From assembly GCF_001399755.1 (NCBI RefSeq), contig NZ_LJCP01000014.1, positions 124,001-188,000 of the forward strand: a stretch of 64,000 nt of DNA, written 5' to 3'. The position numbers were made by a program, and so were the translations under genes. Below, piece after piece: positions 46,417-55,400 of this stretch (positions are counted from its first letter, which is position 1; the number at the start of each line of letters is the position of its first letter). Below the pieces are notes generated by a model, which saw only the letters and a program-made list of their open reading frames with translations, did no database searches and was not told the origin of the DNA. Origin of the DNA: Thiohalorhabdus denitrificans (lineage in GTDB: Bacteria > Pseudomonadota > Gammaproteobacteria > Thiohalorhabdales > Thiohalorhabdaceae).

Positions 46417-46989
46417 TCATTCGGGCTTGCGGGCCACCAGCTGGGCCTCGTCGCGAACGCCCCGCGCCGTATCCCCCACCCGCCCTTCCTCGCGGTACAC
46501 CAGCACCTGGAGATCGGCGAACAGGTGCAGGAGCTCGTTGTCCGCAAGGCGGAAGCGCTCGGTGCGCGGGCCGCGGTCGCTGACCCGGGTTTGGGTGAAG
46601 GTCTGGTAGAACAGCAGGCCGCCGGGGTTGAGGGCGTCCCGAAGGGCCCCCGCCAGCTGCCGCTCCAGGAAGTGGCCCACCACGATCACGTCGAAGCGCC
46701 CGGGCTCCGGCGGCCAAACCACCACGTCGCGCACCTCGGCGGTGATGGGCAAGAGGTTCTCCCGGCTCCAGGCCGCCAGCTTCTCCACGGCCACCGACGA
46801 ACGGTCCCAGGCGAAGGTCTTCAGGCCCTGCTCGGCGAGGAGCACGGCGTTGGCCCCCAGGCCGCAGGCCAGGTCCAGGGCCATGCCCCCGGCCGGAAGG
46901 AGGTGGCGGTTGTCCTCGAGAACCGCCACGGGGTCGCTGTCCCCCACCGACCGTTCCCGGTAGCGCTTGTCCCAGTCCGGCTCCTGCAT
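46417..46989 (-). CDS. Class I SAM-dependent methyltransferase (TehB-like)
   Basis: 190 residues. It starts with MQEPDWDKRYRER, and the SAM-binding motif is MALDLACGLGANAVLLAEQGLKTFAWDRS. FDVIVVGHFLERQLAGALRDALNPGGLLFYQTF is the central strand. This order resembles TehB/tellurite-resistance and thiopurine methyltransferases. Substrate is unknown. It appears monocistronic, with a repeat pair downstream and a 115-bp gap to the E1 beta gene upstream. Confidence 0.88.
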   Translation of the reverse strand: MQEPDWDKRYRERSVGDSDPVAVLEDNRHLLPAGGMALDLACGLGANAVLLAEQGLKTFAWDRSSVAVEKLAAWSRENLLPITAEVRDVVVWPPEPGRFDVIVVGHFLERQLAGALRDALNPGGLLFYQTFTQTRVSDRGPRTERFRLADNELLHLFADLQVLVYREEGRVGDTARGVRDEAQLVARKPE

Positions 46990-47059
46990 GGCGCCCTCGC
47001 CCCTTGGCCCTCTTCCCGGTGAGCCTACCGGCTCGAACCCGCCGGGACAACTCGTGTCC

Positions 47060-47090
47060 GGTCGTGGAAAATCGTTGCATTTCCGCGACC
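47060..47090 (-). terminator. Imperfect hairpin downstream of E1 beta
   Basis: GGTCGTGGAAA and TTTCCGCGACC can pair with one mismatch around a 9-nt loop, 15-45 bp beyond the E1 beta stop on the minus strand. No T-tract, so a role in transcription ending is uncertain. Confidence 0.35.
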
Positions 47091-47104
47091 AAGCGCTGAC
47101 AGCT

Positions 47105-48139
47105 TCAGCCTACCATCCACTCACGCACCGCCTCCGCCACGTCCCCCGGCCGGGGGATGGAGGCGGCCTCCAGGGCGCCGTTGTAGGGGGTGGGGACATC
47201 CGCCCCCGCCACGCGGGCCACTGGCGCCTCCAGCTCGAAGAAGCTCCGCTCGTTGAGGGCCGCGGCGATCTCCGCGCCCGCCCCGCCGAAGCGGCAGTCC
47301 TCCTCCACCACCAGGGCGCGGTGGGTCTTGGTCACCGAGTCCTGCAGGGTTACCAGGTCGATGGGCCGCAGACTGCGCAGGTCGATGACCTCCGCCTCGA
47401 TGCCCTCGGCGGCCAGCTCCTCGGCGGCCTCCAGGGCCACCTCCACCATGCGGCTGTAGGCGATCAGGGTGAAGTGGCCGCCCTCCCGCCGGACCCGGGC
47501 CGCGTGCATGGGCGGGGCCTCGGCCTCCGGGTCGAAGGCCCCCTCCCGGAAATAGAGCAGCTCGTGCTCCAGGAGGAGGATGGGATCGTCGTCGCGCACC
47601 GCCTGGCGAAGCTGCCAGTAGGCGTCCTGCGGCGTGGCCGGCGTCGCCACCCGCAGCCCGGGCACGTTCATGAAGAGGTGCTCCAGCCGCTGGGAGTGCT
47701 GGGCGGCCAGCTGCCGGGCCACCCCGCCCGGCGTGCGCACCACCAGCGGCACCCGCAGCGCGCCGCCGGACATGTAGCGCATCTTGGCGGCCATGTTGAT
47801 GATGGCGTCCATGGCCAGGAGGGCGAAGTTCACCGTCATGAGCTCGATGACGGGCCGCCCGCCCACCAGCGCGGCGCCCACTCCCAGGCCGGTGAAGGAG
47901 TTCTCGGAGATGGGGGTGTCGCGCACCCGCCAGGCGCCATACTTGGCGTACAGCCCCTGGGTGACCCGGTAGCTGCCGCCGAACAGGCCCACGTCCTCGC
48001 CCATGACAAACACCGCGTCGTCCTCGGCGAGGACCCGGTCGTGGGCGATGTTCAGCGCCTCCCACACCTGGAGCCGTTCGGCGGGCCGTGCGGGAGCCAG
48101 CAGACCGGCCTGGTCGTTGCCCTTCTTCCATTGGCTCAT
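47105..48139 (-). CDS. pdhB: Pyruvate (2-oxo acid) dehydrogenase E1 component, beta subunit
   Basis: 344 residues from ATG 48137-48139, overlapping the alpha gene by 4 bp (ATGA). Motifs: ALNIAHDRVLAEDDAVFVMGEDVGLFGGSYRVTQGL, RVRDTPISENSFTGLGVGAAL, ELMTVNFALLAMDAIINMAAKMRYMSGG, and DLRSLRPIDLVTLQDSVTKTHRALVVEED. With the alpha subunit it decarboxylates a 2-oxo acid and loads the acyl group onto lipoyl-E2. The sequence is closer to pyruvate or acetoin dehydrogenase E1 than to branched-chain enzymes. No E2 or E3 gene is next to it. Confidence 0.93.
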   Translation of the reverse strand: MSQWKKGNDQAGLLAPARPAERLQVWEALNIAHDRVLAEDDAVFVMGEDVGLFGGSYRVTQGLYAKYGAWRVRDTPISENSFTGLGVGAALVGGRPVIELMTVNFALLAMDAIINMAAKMRYMSGGALRVPLVVRTPGGVARQLAAQHSQRLEHLFMNVPGLRVATPATPQDAYWQLRQAVRDDDPILLLEHELLYFREGAFDPEAEAPPMHAARVRREGGHFTLIAYSRMVEVALEAAEELAAEGIEAEVIDLRSLRPIDLVTLQDSVTKTHRALVVEEDCRFGGAGAEIAAALNERSFFELEAPVARVAGADVPTPYNGALEAASIPRPGDVAEAVREWMVG

Positions 48140-49113
48140 GGGCGGCCCCCGTAGAGGTCGAGGGGGCGGACGTGGACCCCCGCGTGGAGGTCGCGAGGCG
48201 GGGGGCTCTCCGCGGCGAAGGCCACGGCCTCCTCTACGGCCCGCTCCGCCGCCTGGTCCAGTTCCGCGCTCTCCGTGGCGGACACCCAGCCCTCGCCCTC
48301 CGCCCATTCCCGAAAGGTCAGTAGCGGATCGCGGGCGCGCAGCTCGTTTACCTCCAGGGCGGAGCGGTAGGCGGCGGGATCCGCCATGGAATGGCCCCGG
48401 TAGCGGTAGGTCTCGCATTCCAGCAGCACCGGACCGTTGCCTTCCCGCACGTGGCGAAGGGCGTCCCGGGTGGCCTCGTGGACCGCCCGAACGTCCATGC
48501 CGTCCACCCAGTGGGCCTCGATGCCGTAGCCGCCCGTGCGGCGGTGGACGTGCGACACGGCGGAATGCCGGTGGACCTCCGTGCCGATCTGGTAATGGTT
48601 GTTCTCGCACAGGAAGACCACCGGCAGATCCCACAGGGCCACCATATTCAGGGTCTCGTGGAAAGTGCCCTGATTCACGGCGCCGTCGCCGAAATAGCAC
48701 AGCACCACGTCGGGCTCGCCGTTCATGGCCAGCCAGTAGCCGACGCCCGCCGCCACGGGGAAGGTCTCGCCGACGATGGCGTAGCCGCCGAGGAACCGGC
48801 GCTCGACGTCGAACAGGTGCATGGAGCCCCCGTAGCCGCCCGAGCAGCCGCCGGTTCGGCCGAACAGCTCGGCCATCACCGACCCGAGCGGCGTCCCCCG
48901 CACCAGGGCGTGCACGTGCTCCCGGTAGGTGCTCACCACGTAGTCGCCCGGGTCGGCGGCCCGCAGTGAGCCCACGGCCACCGCTTCCTCGCCGGGGTAG
49001 AGGTGCAGGAAGCCGGCGATGTTGCCCTGGGCGTACTCCTCGGCGGCCCGCAGCTCGAAGCGGCGGGCGAGCAACATGTCGTACAGGAACTGACGGGCCA
49101 GATCGCGGCGCAT
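48136..49113 (-). CDS. pdhA: Pyruvate (2-oxo acid) dehydrogenase E1 component, alpha subunit
   Basis: 325 residues from ATG 49111-49113, with GGGGGAGG 2-5 bp upstream. The thiamine diphosphate motif is YFGDGAVNQGTFHETLNMVALWDLPVVFLCENN. Also seen are YREHVHALVRG, SMHLFDVERRFLGGYAIVG, and the loop YRYRGHSMADP that is phosphorylated in eukaryotic E1. A two-subunit E1 of this type pairs with a lipoyl E2. The upstream 317 bp also serve the divergent cbbM. Confidence 0.93.
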   Translation of the reverse strand: MRRDLARQFLYDMLLARRFELRAAEEYAQGNIAGFLHLYPGEEAVAVGSLRAADPGDYVVSTYREHVHALVRGTPLGSVMAELFGRTGGCSGGYGGSMHLFDVERRFLGGYAIVGETFPVAAGVGYWLAMNGEPDVVLCYFGDGAVNQGTFHETLNMVALWDLPVVFLCENNHYQIGTEVHRHSAVSHVHRRTGGYGIEAHWVDGMDVRAVHEATRDALRHVREGNGPVLLECETYRYRGHSMADPAAYRSALEVNELRARDPLLTFREWAEGEGWVSATESAELDQAAERAVEEAVAFAAESPPPRDLHAGVHVRPLDLYGGRP

Positions 49114-49252
49114 GGCCTCCCCCGGATTGTGCCGGACTGTCAGGGAACGAGGACGTCCCCCCGACCCAAGCATCCCGCCCCGGGGCCTGGGGCACAATCC
49201 GGTGCCTCCCGGGGAAACCGGGGATTCTTGAGCGTCGCGATCAATCATAAAT

Positions 49253-49308
49253 TTGACAAATTTGCTCAATAAAATAAGCAAATGATATAAAGCGCCTTCC
49301 CCTATACT
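49253..49308 (+). promoter_or_regulatory. AT-rich cbbM promoter with LysR-type (CbbR-like) inverted repeat
   Basis: The 317-bp gap 49114-49430 between pdhA and cbbM is GC-rich except for an AT-rich stretch at 49245-49290. That stretch has TTGACA (49253-49258), the inverted repeat ATTTGCT-N10-AGCAAAT (49260-49283), and TATACT (49303-49308), a good -10 for cbbM. No well-spaced -35 precedes TATACT, as expected of an activator-dependent promoter. The repeat fits the loose T-N11-A pattern bound by LysR-type regulators such as CbbR. No cbbR gene is in the window. Confidence 0.55.
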
Positions 49309-49328
49309 GGTTAGGCTTTTTTTCTCGA

Positions 49329-49399
49329 GGGTTGGCCCGCGCCAGCCCGCCCTTCCCGTATTTCATGAAGCGTACTTACCCGCCTCCGGGCGGTTTTTT
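49329..49399 (+). promoter_or_regulatory. Attenuator-like leader of cbbM
   Basis: Three mutually exclusive pairings are possible: hairpin 1 (49329-49336 with 49341-49348); an antiterminator pairing of CCGCCC at 49347-49352 with GGGCGG at 49388-49393; and a terminator-like stem CCGCC/GGCGG (49380-49384 with 49389-49393, loop TCCG) followed by six T at 49394-49399. The terminator ends 31 bp before the cbbM start. The 5-bp stem is short, and GC-rich DNA gives chance pairings. Confidence 0.45.
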
Positions 49400-49418
49400 C
49401 ATTCGTTTGGCCCGATAA
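49365..49418 (+). CDS. Candidate 17-residue leader peptide of cbbM
   Basis: ATG 49365 to TAA 49416-49418 encodes MKRTYPPPGGFFIRLAR. Codons 6-12, including three consecutive prolines, lie exactly on the terminator-like hairpin, and the TAA directly abuts the AAGGAG ribosome site of cbbM. Polyproline runs stall ribosomes unless EF-P acts, so a stall here would change hairpin folding. No clear ribosome site precedes the ATG. It may be a chance ORF. Confidence 0.35.
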   Translation: MKRTYPPPGGFFIRLAR

Positions 49419-49430
49419 GGAGAACCATCC

Positions 49431-50822
49431 GTGGCACTCGACCAGACCAATCGCTACGCGGACCTCAGTCTCCGCGAAGAGGACCTCATTGCCGGCGGGC
49501 AGCACGTCCTGGCCGCCTACCACATGAAGCCCAAGGCCGGTCACGACTTCCTCGCCACCGCGGCCCACTTCGCCGCCGAATCCTCCACCGGAACCAACGT
49601 GGAGGTGTCCACCACCGACGACCACACCCGGCAGGTGGATGCCCTGGTCTACGAGGTGGACGAGGCCAGCGAGCTGATGAAGATCGCCTACCCCGTGGCG
49701 CTGTTCGACCGCAACATCACCGACGGCCGGGCCATGCTGGCGTCCTTCCTGACCCTGACCATCGGCAACAACCAGGGCATGGGCGACGTCGAGTACGCCA
49801 AGATGTACGACTTCTACGTGCCGCCGGCCTACCTGCAGCTTTTCGACGGCCCCGCCGCCAACATCTCCGACCTGTGGCGGGCCCTCGGCCGCGACCCCTA
49901 CAACGGCGGTTTCGTGGTGGGCACCATCATCAAGCCCAAGCTCGGCCTGCGCGCCCAGCCCTTCGCCGACGCCGCCTACGACTTCTGGCTCGGCGGGGAC
50001 TTCATCAAGAACGACGAGCCCCAGGGCAACCAGACCTTCGCCCCCATGCGCGAGACCATCCCCGCGGTGGTGGACGCCATGAAGCGGGCCCAGGACAAGA
50101 CCGGCCAGGCCAAGCTGTTCTCCGCCAACATCACCGCCGACGATCCCTTCGAGATGATCGCCCGCGGCGAGTACATCCTTGAGCAGTTCGGCGAGTTCGC
50201 CCACCACGTGGCCTTCCTGGTGGACGGCTACGTGGCCGGCCCCACGGCCATCACCACGGCCCGCCGGCGCTTCCCCAACCAGTTCCTGCACTTCCACCGC
50301 GCCGGCCACGGCGCCGTGACCTCGCCGCAGACCCAGCGCGGCTACACCGCCTTCGTGCTGTCCAAGATGTCCCGCCTGCAGGGCGCCTCGGGCATCCACA
50401 CCGGCACCATGGGCTTCGGCAAGATGGAAGGCGACGCCGCCGACAAGGCCATCGCCTACATGCTGGAGCGGGACGAGGCCGAGGGCCCCTACTTCAAGCA
50501 GAACTGGTACGGCGTCCAGGCCACCACGCCCATCATCTCCGGCGGCATGAACGCCCTACGCGCCCCGGGCTTCTTCGACAACCTGGGCCACGCCAACGTC
50601 ATCATGACCGCGGGCGGCGGCTCCTACGGCCACATCGACGGTCCGGCCGCCGGCGCCAAGTCCCTGTGGCAGGGCTACATGTGCTGGCACGAGGGCGCCG
50701 ACCCGGTGGAGTTCGCCAAGGACAATCCGGAATTCGCCCGGGCCTTCGAGTCCTTCCCCCACGACGCCGACCAGCTGTTCCCCGGCTGGCGGGAGAAGCT
50801 GGGGATCGGCCAGGCCTCCTGA
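49431..50822 (+). CDS. cbbM: Ribulose-1,5-bisphosphate carboxylase/oxygenase, form II
   Basis: 463 residues from a GTG at 49431, with AAGGAG 9 bp upstream. Length and sequence match form II enzymes (Rhodospirillum rubrum type); no small subunit is needed. Active-site elements: [10 protein letters not shown] (Lys168), [10 protein letters not shown] with the carbamylated Lys193 and metal ligands Asp195/Glu196, [11 protein letters not shown] (His289), [10 protein letters not shown] loop 6 (Lys330), and ISGGMNA and GGGSYGH for phosphate binding. It fixes CO2 in the Calvin cycle. Form II enzymes suit high CO2 and low O2. No cbbQ/cbbO genes follow; a strong terminator does. Confidence 0.98.
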   Translation: MALDQTNRYADLSLREEDLIAGGQHVLAAYHMKPKAGHDFLATAAHFAAESSTGTNVEVSTTDDHTRQVDALVYEVDEASELMKIAYPVALFDRNITDGRAMLASFLTLTIGNNQGMGDVEYAKMYDFYVPPAYLQLFDGPAANISDLWRALGRDPYNGGFVVGTIIKPKLGLRAQPFADAAYDFWLGGDFIKNDEPQGNQTFAPMRETIPAVVDAMKRAQDKTGQAKLFSANITADDPFEMIARGEYILEQFGEFAHHVAFLVDGYVAGPTAITTARRRFPNQFLHFHRAGHGAVTSPQTQRGYTAFVLSKMSRLQGASGIHTGTMGFGKMEGDAADKAIAYMLERDEAEGPYFKQNWYGVQATTPIISGGMNALRAPGFFDNLGHANVIMTAGGGSYGHIDGPAAGAKSLWQGYMCWHEGADPVEFAKDNPEFARAFESFPHDADQLFPGWREKLGIGQAS

Positions 50823-50838
50823 CCGGCCCGGCCCGCAA

Positions 50839-50874
50839 CAAAAAAGCAGGCCCCATGCGGGGCCTGCTTTTTTT
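50839..50874 (+). terminator. Intrinsic terminator after cbbM
   Basis: GCAGGCCCC / GGGGCCTGC with loop ATGC is preceded by seven A and followed by seven T, 17 bp after the stop. The flanking A and T runs make it work in both directions. Confidence 0.93.
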
Positions 50875-50899
50875 GTGCCTACTACTGCCGCCAGGACAC

Positions 50900-50928
50900 A
50901 AAAAGCCCGCCCGGCGGACCGGGCGGGC
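50900..50928 (-). terminator. Intrinsic terminator of the desaturase gene
   Basis: On the minus strand GCCCGCCCGG, loop TCCG, CCGGGCGGGC, then five T. It lies about 25 bp beyond the desaturase stop. Confidence 0.9.
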
Positions 50929-50951
50929 TGGATTACCGTGCGAGGGCGGGC

Positions 50952-51719
50952 CTAGCCCTTGGAGGTGTCGTAGGGCGGGGCCACCACCTTGATCTCGGCA
51001 AGGCCCAGCGCCGACAGCACCCGCAGGTACAGCCAGCCGATGTCGAACTCCCATTTGCGGGCGGAGAACTTGGCGCTGGTGAGGTAGCCATGGTGGTTGT
51101 TGTGCAGCTCCTCACCGCCGATGAAGAAGCCCCAGGGGATGATGTTGCGGCTGTTGTCCTTGACCTTGTAGTTCGCGTAGCCGAGGAAATGCCCCACCCC
51201 GTTGATGACGCCGGCCGCCCAGAAGGGGATCCAGGCCATCTGCACGGCCCAGATCGCCACGCCGATGCCCAGACCGAACAGAGCCACATCGGTGGCGAGC
51301 ATGAGCAGCACGCCGAGGTTGCGGAACCGGTCGTAGAGGTTGTGCTGGATCCAGTCCTCGGGGCAGCCCTTGCCGTACTTCTCGATGGTCTGCTGGTTCT
51401 TGGCCTCCCGGTGGTACAGCACGGCCCCCAGGAAGAGCATGTTCCAGATGCCCTCGAACTTCGGGCTGTGCGGATCGCCCTCGCGGTCCGCGTAGGCGTG
51501 GTGCTTGCGGTGGATGGCCACCCACTCCCGGGTGTTCATGCCCGTGGTGAGCCAGAGCCAGAAACGCATGAAGTGGCTTATTATCGGATGCAGGGTGACC
51601 GATCCGTGGGACATGGCCCGATGGAGGTAGAGGGTCACGCAAGCGATGGTGATTTGGGTCACTACCAGAGTGAAGAGAACGTATCCCCACCAAGGCAGAT
51701 CAAGCAGATGTGGAAACAT
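50952..51719 (-). CDS. Acyl-CoA/fatty acid delta-9 desaturase
   Basis: 255 residues from ATG 51717-51719, which has AAAGGA 6 bp upstream; GTG 51743 would add eight residues without a ribosome site. Four or so hydrophobic segments and three His boxes: TLYLHRAMSH, AIHRKHHAYAD and ELHNNHHGYL, the di-iron ligands of membrane desaturases. It places a cis double bond in saturated acyl chains, using oxygen and a ferredoxin or cytochrome donor. Upstream are a hairpin with a T-run and a long palindrome. Confidence 0.92.
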   Translation of the reverse strand: MFPHLLDLPWWGYVLFTLVVTQITIACVTLYLHRAMSHGSVTLHPIISHFMRFWLWLTTGMNTREWVAIHRKHHAYADREGDPHSPKFEGIWNMLFLGAVLYHREAKNQQTIEKYGKGCPEDWIQHNLYDRFRNLGVLLMLATDVALFGLGIGVAIWAVQMAWIPFWAAGVINGVGHFLGYANYKVKDNSRNIIPWGFFIGGEELHNNHHGYLTSAKFSARKWEFDIGWLYLRVLSALGLAEIKVVAPPYDTSKG

Positions 51720-51751
51720 GCCCGTCCTTTCCCGATTAGGCACAAAACTTC

Positions 51752-51784
51752 AAAAAAACCTATCCGTCCCTCCGGCTGGGACGG
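51752..51784 (-). terminator. Hairpin and T-run in the desaturase leader
   Basis: On the minus strand CCGTCCC-N7-GGGACGG is followed after 5 nt by seven T (51752-51758), 33 bp before the desaturase start. It could end nfu-like gene transcription, or act as an attenuator in the desaturase leader. A second hairpin (GGTTATTCCC / GGGATAACC) lies at about 51796-51817. Confidence 0.5.
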
Positions 51785-51851
51785 GATGCGGCCCGGGTTA
51801 TTCCCTTTGGGATAACCCCTTACAGGGGCGCGGACAGGTGTATCCCCACCC

Positions 51852-51875
51852 CAGGTCGCTGTACAGCTGGACCTG
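51852..51875. promoter_or_regulatory. Long palindrome upstream of the desaturase
   Basis: CAGGTC at 51852-51857 and GACCTG at 51870-51875 surround the perfect palindrome GCTGTACAGC (51858-51867). It lies 133-156 bp before the desaturase start and 46 bp after the nfu-like stop. Desaturase genes are often controlled by TetR-type repressors (FabR, DesT), but this sequence matches neither known site. Confidence 0.4.
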
Positions 51876-51920
51876 ATCGACAATTATACCCAGCGTGACA
51901 AGGAGGAAAACCCATTTCCA

Positions 51921-52346
51921 TCAGATGGTGTTCACCACCTCGCTGATGCCGGGGACACGCTGCTTCACCTTACGCTCCACGATGGTCTTGAGGTCCATGG
52001 TGGAGCTCGGACAGCCGGAGCAGGCCCCGAGCATGCGGACACGCACCCGCGAGCCGTCGATGTCCACCAGCTCCAGGTCGCCGCCGTCACCGCGCAGCAG
52101 TTGGGCGGCCTCCTCGAGGGCGGCCTTCACCCGCTCGTGGTCGATGGTCAGATCCTCATCGGTGGCCGGCTGCTGGCCGGGCTCCAGGCCGTACTGCTCC
52201 GCCAGGGCCTGGGCCCGCGCCAGCTCGTAGGCCCGATCCGGATCGGTCTCCTCGATCTCGTCGAGCTCCTCCTCGGTGTAGAAGCGCTCCAGCTCCGCCA
52301 CCAGCTGCAGGAGCTCGATCTCCTTGGTGCGCGTGGGAATGGCCAT
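51921..52346 (-). CDS. NifU C-terminal (Nfu-type) Fe-S scaffold/carrier
   Basis: 141 residues. The first 65 residues are an acidic helical extension (EIELLQLVAELERFYTEEELDEIEETDPD). Residues 68-141 are the Nfu domain: VKAALEEAAQLLRGDGGDLELVDIDGSRVRVRMLGACSGCPSSTMDLKTIVERKV, with CxxC as CSGC. A pair of such cysteines per subunit bridges a 4Fe-4S cluster in a dimer. It delivers clusters to target proteins such as aconitase. It is not full NfuA, which has an A-type domain instead of this extension. Confidence 0.9.
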   Translation of the reverse strand: MAIPTRTKEIELLQLVAELERFYTEEELDEIEETDPDRAYELARAQALAEQYGLEPGQQPATDEDLTIDHERVKAALEEAAQLLRGDGGDLELVDIDGSRVRVRMLGACSGCPSSTMDLKTIVERKVKQRVPGISEVVNTI

Positions 52347-52461
52347 GTCCCTCTCCCTTGAAGGTGCCTCACCGGTTTGAAAGGGGGCAAGTAAAGGTTT
52401 TCGACACCGAGCCGGGGCCCGCCGGGCGAATGCCGTTAGACAACGGGCGCGGCCCGATGAC

Positions 52462-55400
52462 TCACCCCAGCCAGCGGCGGGCGTTGCGGAACAGGCGCAG
52501 CCAGGGACCGTCCTCGGGCCAGTCCGCCGGGTGCCAGGAATACTGGACGGTGCGGAACAGCCGCTCCGGGTGGGGCATGAGGATGGTGAAGCGGCCGTCC
52601 GGCGTGGTCATGCCGGCCACGCCGTCCGGTGTGCCATTGGGGTTTGCCGGGTACTCGGTCGCCGGCTCGCCCCGGTTGTCCACGTAGCGCAGGGCCACGG
52701 TGCCGGCCTCGCGGGCGGCTTCCAACCCGTCTTCGGCGAAGGCCGGGCGGCCCTCGCCGTGGGCGACGGCGATGGGCAGCCGCGAGCCCTCCATGCCCCG
52801 GAACAGTAGCGAGGGGCTCTCGGGCACCTCCGCCATCACCAGGCGCGCCTCGAACTGCTCGGAGCGGTTGCCGCGGAAGGCCGGCCAGTGGTCGGCGCCC
52901 GGGATCAGCTCGGTGAGCTGGCTCATCATCTGGCAGCCGTTGCACACCCCCAGCACCAGGGTGTCCTCGCGGGCGAAGAAGGCGGCGAACTGGTCGCGCA
53001 GGACGGGGGTGGCGAGGATGGACTTGGCCCAGCCGCCGCCGGCGCCCAGCACGTCGCCGTAGGAGAAGCCGCCGCAGGCCGCCAGGGCCTGGAAGTCCCC
53101 CAGGTCGGCGCGCCCCGCCTCCAGGTCGCTCATGTGCACGTCCACCGCCTCGAAGCCGGCGCGGTGGAAGGCCGCCGCCATCTCCACCTGGCCGTTGACG
53201 CCCTGCTCGCGCAGCACAGCCACCCGCGGCGCCGCCCCGGCGTTCACGTAGGGCGCGGCCACGTCCTCGGCGGGGTCGAAGGTGAGCGCCGCGTGCAGGC
53301 CGGGGTCCTCGCGGTCCAGCAGGCGGTCGTACTCCTCGCGGGCGCAGTCGGGGTCGTCACGCAGGGCCTGCATGCGGTGGCTGGTCTCCGACCAGGCGCG
53401 GTGCAGGTCCACCCGATCGGCGTCCAGCAGGGTCGCGCCGCCGGCGGTGACCACCAGGCGGTCGTCGTCGCGGGGACGGCCGAGGACATGGCTCCAGTCA
53501 CCCAGCCCGGCCTCCGCCAGAACGGCCAGCGCCTCCTCGCGCCGGTCCGCCGGCACCTGGAGGACCGCCCCCAGCTCCTCGGAGAACAGGGCGGCCGCCG
53601 GGTCGCCCTCGGCCGCGGGGCCCACAACGTCGATCTCCGCCCCGCAGCGGGCGGCGAAGGTCATCTCCGCCACCGTGGCCAGCAGGCCGCCGTCGGCGCG
53701 GTCGTGGTAGGCAAGCAGCCGCCCTTCGCTCGCCAGGCGCTGCACGGCGGCGAAGAAGGCGGCCAGGGTTTGCGGGTCGTCCACGTCGGGGGCCGCGTCG
53801 CCCATGCGGTTGTGCACCTGGGCCAGCACGGAGCCGCCCAGGCGGTTGCGGCCTCCTCCCAGGTCCACCAGCAGCAGCTCGGTGTCGCCGGCATCAAGGC
53901 GCAGCTGCGGGGTCAAGGTCGCGCGGGCATCGCGCACCGGGGCGAAGGCGGAGACCACCAGGGACACCGGGGAGGTCATCTCCTTGCGCCCCTCGGCGTC
54001 GGCCCACACCGCCTTCATGGACAGCGAGTCCTTGCCCACCGGGATGGCGATATCCAGCGCGGTGCAGAAATCGGAGACCGCCCGGACCGTGTCGAACAGA
54101 GCGGCGTCCTCGCCGGGGTGGCCGGAGGCGGCCATCCAGTTGGCGGACAGCTTCACCTCCTCGAGCCGGCCGATGCGGGCGGCGGCGATGTTGGTAAGCG
54201 CCTCCCCCACCGCCATGCGCCCGCTGGCCGGGGCGTCGAGCAGGGCCACCGGGGCCCGCTCGCCCATGGCCATGGCCTCGCCGCGGTAGGTGTCGAAGCC
54301 GGCGGTGGTTACGCCCACGTCGGCCACCGGAACCTGCCAGGGGCCCACCATCTGGTCGCGGGCCACCTGCCCGGTGATGGTGCGGTCGCCGATGGTGATG
54401 AGGAAGGTCTTGTCGGCCACCGCCGGGAACCGCAGGACCCGCTGGGCCGCCTCGGCCACGTCGAGCCCGGCGGGGTCGAAGCCGTCGCCCGGGCGCCGGT
54501 AGCGGGCGGCGTCCATGGTCTTCTTGGGCGGCTTGCCGAGCAGCAGCTCCAGGTCCATGTCCACCGCCACCTGCCCCGTCTCCGAGTCGGCCACGTGCAG
54601 GTGGGTCTCCTCCGTGGCCTCTCCCACCACCGCATAGGGGCAGCGCTCCCGTTCGCACAGCTCCCGGAAGCGCTCCAGGAAATGCGGGTAGACGGCGATG
54701 ACGTAGCGCTCCTGGGCCTCGTTGGACCACAGCTCGGCGGGCGACAGGCTGGTGTCCAGGCGCGGGATCTTCGCCAGGTCGAAACGGCCGCCGCGCTCGG
54801 CGTCGTCCACCAGCTCCGGCAGGGCGTTGGAGAGCCCGCCGGCGCCCACGTCGTGCACGGATAGGATGGGGTTCTCCTCGCCGAGGCCCCAGCAGGCGTC
54901 GATCACCTCCTGGGCGCGGCGCTGCATCTCCGGGTTGGCGCGCTGCACGGAGGCGTAGTCCAGCTCGGCGTCGGCGGTGCCGCCGGTCTGGCTGGAGGCG
55001 GCGCCGCCACCGAGGCCGATGCGCAGGGCCGGGCCGCCCAGCACCACCACCGGCGTGCCGGGCTTCACGTAGGCCTTGTTGGCCTTGATGGCGTGGCGCC
55101 GGCGCACGTTGCCCATGCCGCCGGCGAGCATGAGCGGCTTGTGGTAGCCGCGCAGCTCCCGGCCCTCGGGGCCGGCCACCTCCTCCTGGAAGGTGCGGAA
55201 GTAGCCGGCAATACCCGGGCGGCCGTACTCGTTGTTGAAGCGGGCCGCGCCGATGGGACCCTCCAGCATGATGTCCAGGGCCGAGGCGAAACGCACCGGC
55301 TTGCCGTCGTCGCGCTCCCAGGGACGCTCGGCGCCGGGGATGCGCAGGTTGGAGGTGGTGAAGCCGGTGAGGCCCGCCTTGGGCTTGGCGCCGCGGCCGG

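Noticed and set aside
51858-51867. LexA-type SOS box
   Set aside because: GCTGTACAGC has CTG and CAG but only two bases between them, not the ten of a LexA site.
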